NCBI GenBank assembly: GCA_030691545.1
Contig: JAUYEE010000144.1
Span: 1 to 35,149, forward strand
DNA: 35,149 nucleotides
DNA from: a bacterium
Lineage (GTDB): Bacteria; Auribacterota; JABMQX01
Direction of reading: 5' to 3'
The first letter of the stretch is position 1; every line of letters starts with the position of its first letter. Position numbers and translations under genes: made by a program. Under the pieces are notes generated by a model. That model saw nothing but the letters and a program-made list of their open reading frames with translations, was not told where the DNA came from and ran no database searches. Of this stretch, positions 1-7,701 are shown in pieces.

Positions 1-22
1 CGTTCAGAGCCATCATTCAAAG

Positions 23-51
23 TTGGCTGTCCTGTCAGGCTCTGGTAGAAT
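23..51 (+). promoter_or_regulatory. Candidate sigma70-type promoter for galK
   Basis: TTGGCT (23-28) is followed after exactly 17 nt by TAGAAT (46-51). This matches 4/6 and 5/6 of the TTGACA/TATAAT consensus. Transcription would begin near 58, leaving a short leader before the galK ribosome binding site at 80-86. Seen by eye only. Confidence 0.5.
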
Positions 52-95
52 TCGTCAGAGCTTAAAAAACGGATATCGAGGTGGAGCCGACACAA

Positions 96-1397
96 ATGTC
101 ATCTCACGAGCAGCTTCTTGACTATTTGAAGAGGGCGGCTGCCGCACAACAGCTAACGCGCTGGTATGGCAATGAGCGTCAGACGCCCGGCAGACAGGCG
201 GCGCGATACGGCACGCTGGTCGCCGGGCACAGAAAGCAGTTCGGCGAAGGGAAGGACAAGGTCCGGCTTTTCAGCGCTCCGGGGCGAGTGGAAGTCGGGG
301 GGAATCACACGGACCACAACCACGGAAGGGTCCTCGCGGCGGCCGTGAACCTCGACGTGATTGCCGCAGTGACCCCGGCGACCGATTACGTAATTACTGT
401 TCACTCCGAAGGCTACGGCGACCCGTTCCGGATTGATTTGTCAGACCTGGATGCAAAGGAAGATGAGAAGGAGACTTCCTCGGCATTGATTCGCGGCATC
501 TGCCGGGCGTTCCGCGACCGGGGATACAAAATAGGGGGATTCAACGCTTGCGTAACCAGCGATGTGGCGGTCGGGTCGGGGCTTAGCTCCTCGGCGGCCT
601 TCGAGGTTCTCATCGCCACAACCCTGAATCACCTGTTCAACGGCGGCGACATTCCGGCGAAGGACATCGCCCTGATGGGGCAGTACGCCGAGAACTACTA
701 CTTCGGCAAACCAAGCGGCTTGATGGATCAGATGACCGGCGCAGTCGGCGGGTTGGTGACGATTGATTTCCAGGACCCGACCAATCCCCTTGTCCGCAAG
801 CTCGACTTCGATTTCGCCTCCTGCGGATACGACCTCGTCGTGGTCAACACCGGCGGAAGCCACGCGGACCTGACCCCGCATTACTCTGCCGTCGCCACGG
901 AAATGAAGGCTGTCGCCACCGCCCTCGGAAAGAACGTCCTGCGAGAGGTCTCCTTCAAAGAGTTGACGGATTCCATCAAGAAGGTCCGAAGAGAAGTCGG
1001 CGACCGTGCTGTCCTTCGCGCACTCCATTTCTTTGCGGACAACGAACGGGTGGCGCAACAGGTTAACGCGCTCGCCGCGAGAGATGTTGAAACGTTTCTT
1101 CGCCTCGTGAATGAATCGGGGCAAAGTTCATGGATGCTCCTCCAGAATCTTTATGCGCCGGAACGACCCGCGGAGCAGGGGCTGGCGCTGGCTCTCGCGG
1201 TAACCGACCAGATGCTGAAAGGCAAAGGCGCCTGCCGCGTCCATGGGGGCGGTTTCGCGGGGACAATTCTGGTGTTCGTCCCGCACGAGCTCACCGCTTC
1301 CTACACGGACAGGATGAACGACCTTTTCGGCGACCGGGCTGCACAAACGCTCCGCGTGCGTTCGCTCGGAGCCGGAGAAGTTTTTCCGGGCTGTTGA
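96..1397 (+). CDS. galK: Galactokinase (GHMP kinase family)
   Basis: Phosphorylates galactose to galactose-1-phosphate with ATP in the cytoplasm, the first committed Leloir step. The N-terminal galactokinase signature is GRVEVGGNHTDHNHGR, the GHMP glycine/serine loop is VGSGLSSSAAFEV, the catalytic-Asp motif is GLMDQ, and the C-terminal GHMP motif is CRVHGGGFAGT. In E. coli GalK the signature reads GEHTD; here it is GNHTD, a variant I associate with Firmicutes-like galactokinases. The start is chosen at ATG 96 because GGTGGAG (80-86) lies 9 nt upstream; an in-frame GTG at 81 would add five residues but overlaps that site. Length (about 433 aa) is normal. The neighbouring secreted glycosidases, some of alpha-galactosidase type, fit galactose as substrate. 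No galT or galE is in the window. Confidence 0.93.
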   Translation: MSSHEQLLDYLKRAAAAQQLTRWYGNERQTPGRQAARYGTLVAGHRKQFGEGKDKVRLFSAPGRVEVGGNHTDHNHGRVLAAAVNLDVIAAVTPATDYVITVHSEGYGDPFRIDLSDLDAKEDEKETSSALIRGICRAFRDRGYKIGGFNACVTSDVAVGSGLSSSAAFEVLIATTLNHLFNGGDIPAKDIALMGQYAENYYFGKPSGLMDQMTGAVGGLVTIDFQDPTNPLVRKLDFDFASCGYDLVVVNTGGSHADLTPHYSAVATEMKAVATALGKNVLREVSFKELTDSIKKVRREVGDRAVLRALHFFADNERVAQQVNALAARDVETFLRLVNESGQSSWMLLQNLYAPERPAEQGLALALAVTDQMLKGKGACRVHGGGFAGTILVFVPHELTASYTDRMNDLFGDRAAQTLRVRSLGAGEVFPGC

Positions 1398-1424
1398 GGT
1401 TGCGCAGTTGGTCGGGAGAGAGGT

Positions 1425-1498
1425 TGATTTTGGATTTCCGATTTCCGAATTTGGATTGGACTCCAGCGGGCAGTCCCCAATTGGCAATCGCAAATCGC
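1425..1498. repeat. Dispersed ATTTCC/AATCGC-type repeat between convergent genes
   Basis: Tandem ATTTCCG units lie at 1431-1450, followed by a 21-bp block (1478-1498) beginning CAATTGGCAATCG. The exact reverse complement of that block lies at 5145-5165, on the other side of the large gene 1587-5120. The 189-bp gap between galK and that gene holds nothing else that I see. Confidence 0.7.
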
Positions 1499-1586
1499 TT
1501 TTGATTTATCGGCGTTCATACACGTGCATCTGCGGTTCCTTTCCCGGACCGTGCGCTGACGCGTTGGTGGGAAAAGACAGACACTT

Positions 1587-4500
1587 TCACGGCAGACGGA
1601 TTCTGAGGGTCTCTCCCTTTTCCGTGTGGGTCAGACCGATGACCAACCAACCTTTTCGGGGATCGTACTGCCAACCTTCTGGTGCGCGGTCCAAATCTTT
1701 GGTCGAGGGGAGTGGTTTGTCCTCGATGAAAACCTTCGGCTCAGAGGGAGAAGAAAGCCCTGCGAGAAAAACGTAGGTTTTGGCGCCGGGGAAGAATTTG
1801 ACGCGCACGCGGACCGTGCGGTCGTCGGTTTGCAGGCGAGACGCCTGCGCTACGGTCTCCATCTCGGCGGAGAGTATTTCGGCGATGGAGGTCACGAAGA
1901 TGGGGTTCTTCTCGCGGCTCAAGACCTTGTGTTTGAGTCCCGGGTCATATCCATTCAGCGCGAGGAGATTGACGGCGATGTTCTCGGGATTCAGGTCCGC
2001 GGGGTTGGGATGGTTTTCGAGGAGGTCCCAGGAATCCGGGTAGCACCCCTTGCTCTTGCCGTCGGCGTACTGCTGCCACATAGCACTGACCGTAATGCCC
2101 TCCGCGAGACGCCGCCAGTCCAGCGAGTCGTCGTGCCGCGCGAGCCGCTGGATGCTGTAGGCGTAAACCAGAGAGCACCACTGCACCGGTCTCCCAAGCC
2201 ACGAGTGCGTGTAGAACGTCGCTCCGAAGATCGGGATGCCCGCGTATCGCATCTGCGGCATCTGCTCGTCACGTTCCCACACATAGTGAAATGGAATGCC
2301 GGTTTTCGCCCAGAACTTTGCCTTCTCGAGGTATCGCTCCTCGCCGGTGATTTCATAGGCGTCAACAAAGGCGCGCACAGCGTACGCCGCGGCGAGGACG
2401 TCGGGCGCGTAGAGGGGGCACTCCCATTCCTGGGCGCCGGTGGGAATCGTGTAACGGTCGAGAAAGGCGAGTGCCTTGAGACCTGCCTCGATATGCCTGC
2501 GGTCGCCGGTCACGATGGCTTCCCTGAGAGTCTGGCAGGCTCCCCGCGCACACATCCCGCTTGTCGTATCGCCCGGCTTGCCGAGGACTTCTTGCCTCGC
2601 GTCCGATGGTTGCCAGCGGAAGGAACCGTCCGGCGATTGTCGCCCGAGGACTCCTTCCATTGCACGTTGCCAGTTCTCCACCGATTCCGCCACTCGCCCT
2701 TCGAGGAAAGGCAACTCACCCGTCATGATGTGGCAGGCATCCGGTCGCCAGAGGCTTCCCGGACCGAAGCGCTCGAGGCATTTGCCCACGACCAGGTCTA
2801 TCCGTTGCCGCAGCGACTGGCGAACCCCATCCTCCCGAGTGAGCAAGAGGTCTATAGAAAGAGGCGTGCAATGACCCGGGAAAGGGCCCGGCTGCCAGCC
2901 GACGCAATGGCTCCACCCCTCCGCGGACGCATCCCATACGCTCTCCAGGTAACCGTGCCGACAGAGCGACAACTCCTCATCGAGGTTCCGCGGGTATCGG
3001 ACCTCCGGAAAGCCGTGCCGTTTTACCCAGGCAACGACGGCATCGGTTATGTCGGTCGCCTGGGGCAGGATGAGGATAGAGGAGTTCAAACGCAGCGCGC
3101 TTCCCTCCGCAAGGGTCAAGACCCGCTGGCTATTCAGCGTGCCCTCCTCGAGGAACTCCGGGACCGTCGGCACGATCACGCCGAAGGCGTGATTGTTCTG
3201 AGCCGGGAAGCAGTTCGGCGAGGAAAAGAGCGGCGTTGGCAGCTCTTTCGCCTCGTGCCAGTTCTGATGGGGGTCCCAGGACAACCCGACGACAACGTTC
3301 TCCTTTCGCACCGCCATCATCGGGATGGTCACGCGAAGCGGGTGAGGCGTCGCGCGGCGATTTTGTGGGGCTGCGATATCCCGCGTGCCGGAGGACGGCT
3401 CGTTCTCGCCGAGATACTCCAGGCCGGGGAAGATAGCCTGGTCTTTGGAGCCGCCGAAATCCTCGACGCCATCTCCCGCGAGGAGCCTCGGCGAGACGAA
3501 GAGCACAACCTCTCTCGCTGACTCGGCGGTTAGAGAAGACTCCGTCTCCACCCACGGGGAATCTTTCCGAAGAAGGAACGACTGCTCGAACCGCCAGCGC
3601 ACTGAATCGGCGTCCGAAAATGTGTCCTGGAGAGCGACGCCGACCTCTTCGTCTGTGAGGCTTCTGCCAGCGAAGCTGCGCAGGCGAGAATATCCGGAGG
3701 GGCGCAGCTCGACCTTGTGTGTTTTGCCGTCCCGCAGCCGAAGCGAGAGCTCTGCAAACGGCGCCAGTCGCCCGATTGGCTTCCAGCGCCCTCCAGGCGG
3801 GCTTTCCGTTTTGACAAGGAGCGTTCCGTACACGAATCGCCCTGCGTCGCGGATCAAGGCGAGGCGAGTTGAGCCCTTTTCCAGCACAACAAATTCGGGC
3901 TTCTCGTGAAAGCCGCTCGTGTCCGGAGTCAGGAAACCGTACTCGATCCCTCTGGCTGGCCCGAGGACCGTTACCTCGAACGACTGCACCTGAAGCCCCA
4001 TGCCCAGTCCGAACCGATAGAGCCCTCTTTCGGCGGGAGCGATCACGCGCCACGCGAGGGTCACGTCTTCAGATGGCTTGACCGCCGGCAGGACTTTCTC
4101 CGGCGACTCATTCTCTGATAGAGCGAATCCCAGAGGCGCCGCGAGCCGCACCCGGTAACCGGCTTCCGCCGTCAAGACGCCCTCTCCCGTGTTTTTCAGC
4201 ACGGCGACAATCTGGAAACGGTCGTACGGTGTGACCACCCCCACAGAGGGGCCGACGGAGGTCACTTCGATTTTTGGGCCGTACAATACTGCGGCGACGT
4301 CCTGCAACGTCGGCTCGGAGCCATCCGCAAGTCTCATCCGGGGCAAACGGGGCGCCTTTTCGATGGAGAGGGGCGAAGGAAACCAACCGAGCACGTTCGT
4401 GAAGGCGCGGTTGGCGCCAATTATAACGCCTTTTGCATTTTCACCCAGCGACGGCCAGTCCGCTGTCACTTCCTTCTCCGGCGGCGCCCGAAGGACGAAG

Positions 4501-5120
4501 AAGCTCGGCTGGGCGACGCCGTACGCTCGCTGCGCTGGGCGAAGCAACACAACCCTCGGATCGCCCCATAGCGCCCAATCCGCCGAACTGTTCTTGTTGC
4601 GGTCGCTGACCAGCGCGAGCCGCACGTTTTTGCCTGCGTACTGATTGAGGTTGACGGCCGCGTAACACCAGCCGTCCCTGTCCCACAGTTGTTCATAGAC
4701 GCTCTGTCCGTTGACCAACACGCGGAAGATGACCCCATCCTCCTGTCCTTTGCCTGCGTCTCGCCAGCCGGGTCTCAGCCCCACTGCGAACAGAAGTAGG
4801 ATTCGCTCACCAACTCGCACCGCTGGCAGGGCAATCGAATAGGAAGCGGTCGCCGTCGCGCTTTCCCCGGATGGCGGATGGAGAAAGAGATAGCGCCCCA
4901 GGAGGGGGCAATTCATCTGCCGGTCTTCCCGGAGTTGTCCGAGAGACGCCCTTGCGCCCTCGGAGACCTCCGCTTTGCCGAATTCCTCGACGGCGTCGCA
5001 GAGGACCTCCGCCTCCATCCACACCGCCTGGACCGGCTGACAGAATGCGCTCGTCATTGCCGCGATGAACAACGCGAGGACCGTCAGCGTGAAGACGGTT
5101 TCTGCGTAATGCCGTTTCAA
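1587..5120 (-). CDS. Very large secreted protein, probable six-hairpin-type carbohydrate-active protein
   Basis: About 1177 aa. The start is taken as TTG 5120 because GGAGGTGA (5130-5123) lies just upstream. An upstream TTG at 5162 would place the dispersed AATCGC repeat inside the protein. An N-terminal signal peptide (FTLTVLALFIAAM...CQPVQA) indicates export. It is followed by a beta-rich region resembling a carbohydrate-binding jelly roll (VIFRVLVNGQSVYEQLWDRDG), then an Ig/NEW3-like segment (VLKNTGEGVLTAEAGYRV). The long C-terminal half has helical pairs typical of an (alpha/alpha)6 toroid (for example YAVRAFVDAYEITGEERYLEKA). I cannot name a GH family or catalytic residues. Near the C terminus the palindromic repeat 1832-1848 is translated as VAQASRLQ. 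The neighbouring galK and glycosidase-type genes suggest polysaccharide degradation; this is inference. Confidence 0.6.
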   Translation of the reverse strand: MKRHYAETVFTLTVLALFIAAMTSAFCQPVQAVWMEAEVLCDAVEEFGKAEVSEGARASLGQLREDRQMNCPLLGRYLFLHPPSGESATATASYSIALPAVRVGERILLLFAVGLRPGWRDAGKGQEDGVIFRVLVNGQSVYEQLWDRDGWCYAAVNLNQYAGKNVRLALVSDRNKNSSADWALWGDPRVVLLRPAQRAYGVAQPSFFVLRAPPEKEVTADWPSLGENAKGVIIGANRAFTNVLGWFPSPLSIEKAPRLPRMRLADGSEPTLQDVAAVLYGPKIEVTSVGPSVGVVTPYDRFQIVAVLKNTGEGVLTAEAGYRVRLAAPLGFALSENESPEKVLPAVKPSEDVTLAWRVIAPAERGLYRFGLGMGLQVQSFEVTVLGPARGIEYGFLTPDTSGFHEKPEFVVLEKGSTRLALIRDAGRFVYGTLLVKTESPPGGRWKPIGRLAPFAELSLRLRDGKTHKVELRPSGYSRLRSFAGRSLTDEEVGVALQDTFSDADSVRWRFEQSFLLRKDSPWVETESSLTAESAREVVLFVSPRLLAGDGVEDFGGSKDQAIFPGLEYLGENEPSSGTRDIAAPQNRRATPHPLRVTIPMMAVRKENVVVGLSWDPHQNWHEAKELPTPLFSSPNCFPAQNNHAFGVIVPTVPEFLEEGTLNSQRVLTLAEGSALRLNSSILILPQATDITDAVVAWVKRHGFPEVRYPRNLDEELSLCRHGYLESVWDASAEGWSHCVGWQPGPFPGHCTPLSIDLLLTREDGVRQSLRQRIDLVVGKCLERFGPGSLWRPDACHIMTGELPFLEGRVAESVENWQRAMEGVLGRQSPDGSFRWQPSDARQEVLGKPGDTTSGMCARGACQTLREAIVTGDRRHIEAGLKALAFLDRYTIPTGAQEWECPLYAPDVLAAAYAVRAFVDAYEITGEERYLEKAKFWAKTGIPFHYVWERDEQMPQMRYAGIPIFGATFYTHSWLGRPVQWCSLVYAYSIQRLARHDDSLDWRRLAEGITVSAMWQQYADGKSKGCYPDSWDLLENHPNPADLNPENIAVNLLALNGYDPGLKHKVLSREKNPIFVTSIAEILSAEMETVAQASRLQTDDRTVRVRVKFFPGAKTYVFLAGLSSPSEPKVFIEDKPLPSTKDLDRAPEGWQYDPRKGWLVIGLTHTEKGETLRIRLP
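1832..1848 (-). repeat. 17-bp palindromic repeat (copy 1), inside a CDS
   Basis: GCAGGCGAGACGCCTGC, a perfect 7-bp inverted repeat around AGA, followed by GCTAC. Read on the minus strand with the flanking GTAGC it encodes VAQASRLQ in frame in the gene 1587-5120, about residue 1090. Confidence 0.85.
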
Positions 5121-5144
5121 TTTCACCTCCCTGTGCAGCGGTTC

Positions 5145-5165
5145 GCGATTTGCGATTGCCAATTG
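5145..5165. repeat. 21-bp inverted copy of the repeat at 1478-1498
   Basis: Exact reverse complement of 1478-1498 by reading, lying just upstream of the TTG start at 5120. A degraded second copy follows at about 5310-5340 (CAGCGACTTACGATGCCAG versus CAGCGGTTCGCGATTTGCG here). The pair brackets the large gene but probably represents two copies of a dispersed repeat rather than transposon ends, since no transposase is present. Confidence 0.6.
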
Positions 5166-5269
5166 CGGATTGTCAGCCCGGACAGCGCCCCCCTGCCTTC
5201 ATCTGATGGGGCAGCGGTTCCCAGCCTGGGCACACGGACGCTCCCGAAGCTTCGCTTCACGGTCGCAAG

Positions 5270-5289
5270 GCGGGAGCTGTTGCTCCCGC
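5270..5289. repeat. Perfect 8-bp hairpin in the intergenic region
   Basis: GCGGGAGC, loop TGTT, GCTCCCGC. It is preceded by a smaller hairpin GAAGC-TTC-GCTTC at 5246-5258. It lies between two minus-strand genes. There is no T-run on either side, so it is not a textbook intrinsic terminator. Confidence 0.6.
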
Positions 5290-5351
5290 ACTCCACATCT
5301 CCCTGTACAGCGACTTACGATGCCAGTTGCGGACTTGCGGTTGCATGGGTT

Positions 5352-5419
5352 CCTTCGTGGTCTTCGTGTCCTTCGTGTTGAGAAAACCATGCTGTTCACC
5401 ACGAAGGGCACGAAGCACG
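5352..5419. repeat. CACGAAG-type repeat, inverted pair
   Basis: The left arm 5352-5377 (units of TTCGTG) and right arm 5397-5419 (units of CACGAAG) are inverted. About 17 of 19 positions pair between 5362-5380 and 5397-5415 around a 16-nt loop. It lies just downstream of the minus-strand gene 5432-7510, where it could end or stabilise the transcript. The same family occurs at 13096-13180 and inside lon at 32595-32640. Confidence 0.75.
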
Positions 5420-5431
5420 CGAGGGTTACCG

Positions 5432-7510
5432 TCAGTTGCCCTGCCACTGGACTTCGATGACGCGGGTCTCCAGCGGGGCGAGCTGGAAAGACAGCTTGTC
5501 CCCCCGCGCTGCCTGCCGAGCGGATTCCTCGACAATCGGATAAATCGTCCTCACCGTGAACGGCAGGCGAGACGCCTGCGCTACTGGCTGCCCTGTCGCC
5601 CGCCGGGGCAGGTCTATCGAATCGTCGAGCGTAACCTCCGCTTTTTTCTCCTGCAACGATGGATTGCGGAGGAAAACGAATCCTTTTCGAGGCGGGCCTG
5701 CTCGGCCAGTGCGACCATCCTGGGGGAAGTGAGCGTATCCGTAAACCTCCCCCTCGTGGGGGTTCCCCAAGATCATCCGCGTGTGGGATAGAACCGCGGC
5801 GTTGTCCAGCCACCACCTGATTTTCTCGCCGAGGAATGCGAGCTCCTTCTCTGACATGATGGAAGGGCTGATGTAAAGCTCCAGGTGGAGCGTTCCCATG
5901 CCGAGGTTCATCATCACGTGGTCCCGCCAGTCTTTCTCGGATTCGTCCGCGTCGGGCGTCCGGTAGGCGCCGGTATCGTGCCTGCCCTTAAGGATTCCCA
6001 CGGTCATCAATGCATTGAACGGGTACTGTGCCCCGTTCTCCCGGAAGGCGATGTACATCCGCCAGTCCTTGTACGTGATGGACTTCTGCCGGACGCTCCC
6101 CCAGCCGTCGTGCCCGTAATCATTTCCCTGCATCCAGACGGAGTCGGCGTGCTGCAACCACCAGGGGCTGTGCCAGGTCCCTGTCGTGATGTTGATAAAC
6201 AGACTTCGCTTCTGCTTCTTGAGCGAATCTAAGATCTCGAGGAACGCGTCCGTCATAGCCACCTGCGAATACAAGCCGATCCGGTGACCGTGCAGGCGGT
6301 CCTGGCAAAAACTCGGAAACCCATCGAACTTCAAATACGTCGTCTGGTATTGACGGACAAAGTCCATCGCGCATTCCTGAAACCGTTTCTTATACCGCAA
6401 CGCGGCGAGGCAAAATCCTTCCTGGCGAAATCCCGGCGTCTGAAGAAGCTCAAACCCTTCCACCCTTCCGTAGGCCATCCTCTCCTTTTGCGCCTCCCCG
6501 TATCCTCCCCACGGGGAAAGCCAGAAGCCAAGCCCGCTGGAGGTCTTCAAGGCTTCTTTCTCGATTGTCTCAAACCCGTTCGGAAAGCGGTCCTCTGCAA
6601 CATTCCACAGGCTGCGATGGTTGTCCCAGCCGTCGTCGAGGACAACCGAGTCGAGCCGGATACCGTAAGGCTGGCAGAACTTTTCTCTCAGAAGCCGGAG
6701 GGATTCCAAGACCGCCGCCTCGTTGAAATCCCGCAGGTCGTACCAACTATTCCACAGCACGAACGGACGCGGCGCGCGGGACCGGATGCTGTCCACGTAC
6801 TTCAGAAACGACCGGCTGACGTTTCCATCCGGAGCGACGCCGATGACCGCCGTATGGCTGCCGACCGCCGTCATCCCCACGGACAGGCCGTACTCGTACC
6901 CGAGGCGGACTCGCCCGCGCCCGTCGTGAAGGATTGTGCACGCCGGATATTCCACGCCAAAGAACAGGTCCCGGTAGTACACCGGCTGGCCGAGACCGCG
7001 AAACTCCACCACATCCTTGCTTTCCGGGAGGTGAAACACGTCCACGTCTATTCGATTCACCACCTCGTCCCCCGGTTCCAGCCTTGACACGCCGATGCTC
7101 TTCTTGACGAAGAAGTCATCGGGACCGAGCTCGTAGAGCACCGAGATGGAAAACCCCGCCCTGGGGCAGGTCGTGGAGAGAACTGCCGTCTGAACCTCTC
7201 CCGCTTCTCCGGACGTGGCCACCTTGTGAACCTGACTGCGCAAGATCGTCGCGAGCCTGTCTTCCGTCGTCACCATGAACAGCGATGATGGAAACACGTG
7301 CTTCTCGCCGAGCGCCTTGTTGACGATCGTGACCTCCGCGTCGTCTCGTTCCCGCAACGTGACCGCATAGGAAAGATGCTTGTTCTCCAAGACGAAGCCG
7401 GATGGTTTGGCCTCGGCGGCATCCTGGGCGGGGGCTATCGTCCCGAGGCACAACGGGCCCACAAGACCAACCGCAAACACAAAGAAATCAAGTCGGTTAT
7501 GGCGCGACAT
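5432..7510 (-). CDS. Secreted GH36-like (clan GH-D) glycoside hydrolase
   Basis: 692 aa with a signal peptide (FVFAVGLVGPLCLGTIAPAQ). A beta-sandwich-like N-terminal half is followed by a TIM barrel with clan-D landmarks: LWNSWYDL near 252, VVLDDGWD near 289, FWLSPWGGYG near 329 and YLKFDGF, whose D396 sits where the GH36/GH27 nucleophile lies. HADSVWMQGND near 454-464 may supply the acid/base Asp; that is less certain. The substrate is probably an alpha-galactoside or a related sugar, by family inference. ATG 7510 has GGAG 6 nt upstream. The gene is divergent from the GH42-like gene and followed by the large gene 1587-5120 on the same strand. The palindromic repeat (5563-5579) is translated as VAQASRLP near residue 643, inside the C-terminal beta domain. 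Confidence 0.75.
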   Translation of the reverse strand: MSRHNRLDFFVFAVGLVGPLCLGTIAPAQDAAEAKPSGFVLENKHLSYAVTLRERDDAEVTIVNKALGEKHVFPSSLFMVTTEDRLATILRSQVHKVATSGEAGEVQTAVLSTTCPRAGFSISVLYELGPDDFFVKKSIGVSRLEPGDEVVNRIDVDVFHLPESKDVVEFRGLGQPVYYRDLFFGVEYPACTILHDGRGRVRLGYEYGLSVGMTAVGSHTAVIGVAPDGNVSRSFLKYVDSIRSRAPRPFVLWNSWYDLRDFNEAAVLESLRLLREKFCQPYGIRLDSVVLDDGWDNHRSLWNVAEDRFPNGFETIEKEALKTSSGLGFWLSPWGGYGEAQKERMAYGRVEGFELLQTPGFRQEGFCLAALRYKKRFQECAMDFVRQYQTTYLKFDGFPSFCQDRLHGHRIGLYSQVAMTDAFLEILDSLKKQKRSLFINITTGTWHSPWWLQHADSVWMQGNDYGHDGWGSVRQKSITYKDWRMYIAFRENGAQYPFNALMTVGILKGRHDTGAYRTPDADESEKDWRDHVMMNLGMGTLHLELYISPSIMSEKELAFLGEKIRWWLDNAAVLSHTRMILGNPHEGEVYGYAHFPQDGRTGRAGPPRKGFVFLRNPSLQEKKAEVTLDDSIDLPRRATGQPVAQASRLPFTVRTIYPIVEESARQAARGDKLSFQLAPLETRVIEVQWQGN
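5563..5579 (-). repeat. 17-bp palindromic repeat (copy 2), inside a CDS
   Basis: Identical core GCAGGCGAGACGCCTGC followed by GCTAC, as in copy 1. It is translated in the same frame as VAQASRL in the gene 5432-7510. Confidence 0.85.
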
Positions 7511-7629
7511 ACAATGCTCCTATCTCAACGCGTGCAATTGCGCCCGTGTCCAAACCAATCCCGCCAAGAAGCTATAGCGAAGACACCGCCTTCGTCAAGA
7601 GCGCAATCGCTCCGGGTGTGGCATGGCGA

Positions 7630-7658
7630 TTGACCGGGAAGCCGCTATCTGGTAAGTT
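7630..7658 (+). promoter_or_regulatory. Candidate promoter for the GH42-like gene
   Basis: TTGACC (7630-7635), 17-nt spacer, TAAGTT (7653-7658). The -35 matches 5/6 and the -10 only 3/6 of consensus. It lies in the 191-bp divergent intergenic region, with the presumed start codon at 7702. Confidence 0.35.
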
Positions 7659-7701
7659 AAAAAGAAAACGAGAGAGCAAATCGCCGTCGGGAGAAGGGAA
7701 A

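Noticed and set aside
1626..3521. Long plus-strand open frame opposite the large minus-strand gene
   Set aside because: It is rich in Arg/Gly/Pro and lacks domains. The minus strand has a signal peptide, Shine-Dalgarno sequence and domain-like segments, so this is a GC-rich antisense shadow.
1478..5165. Composite transposon or IS element with 21-bp ends
   Set aside because: The enclosed gene is a secreted protein with no transposase or target-site duplication seen, and the repeat unit resembles a dispersed family.
5352..5419. Possible CRISPR array from repeated CACGAAG/TTCGTG units
   Set aside because: Units are only 6-9 bp, without unique spacers of constant length, and are arranged as an inverted pair. 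No cas genes are nearby.
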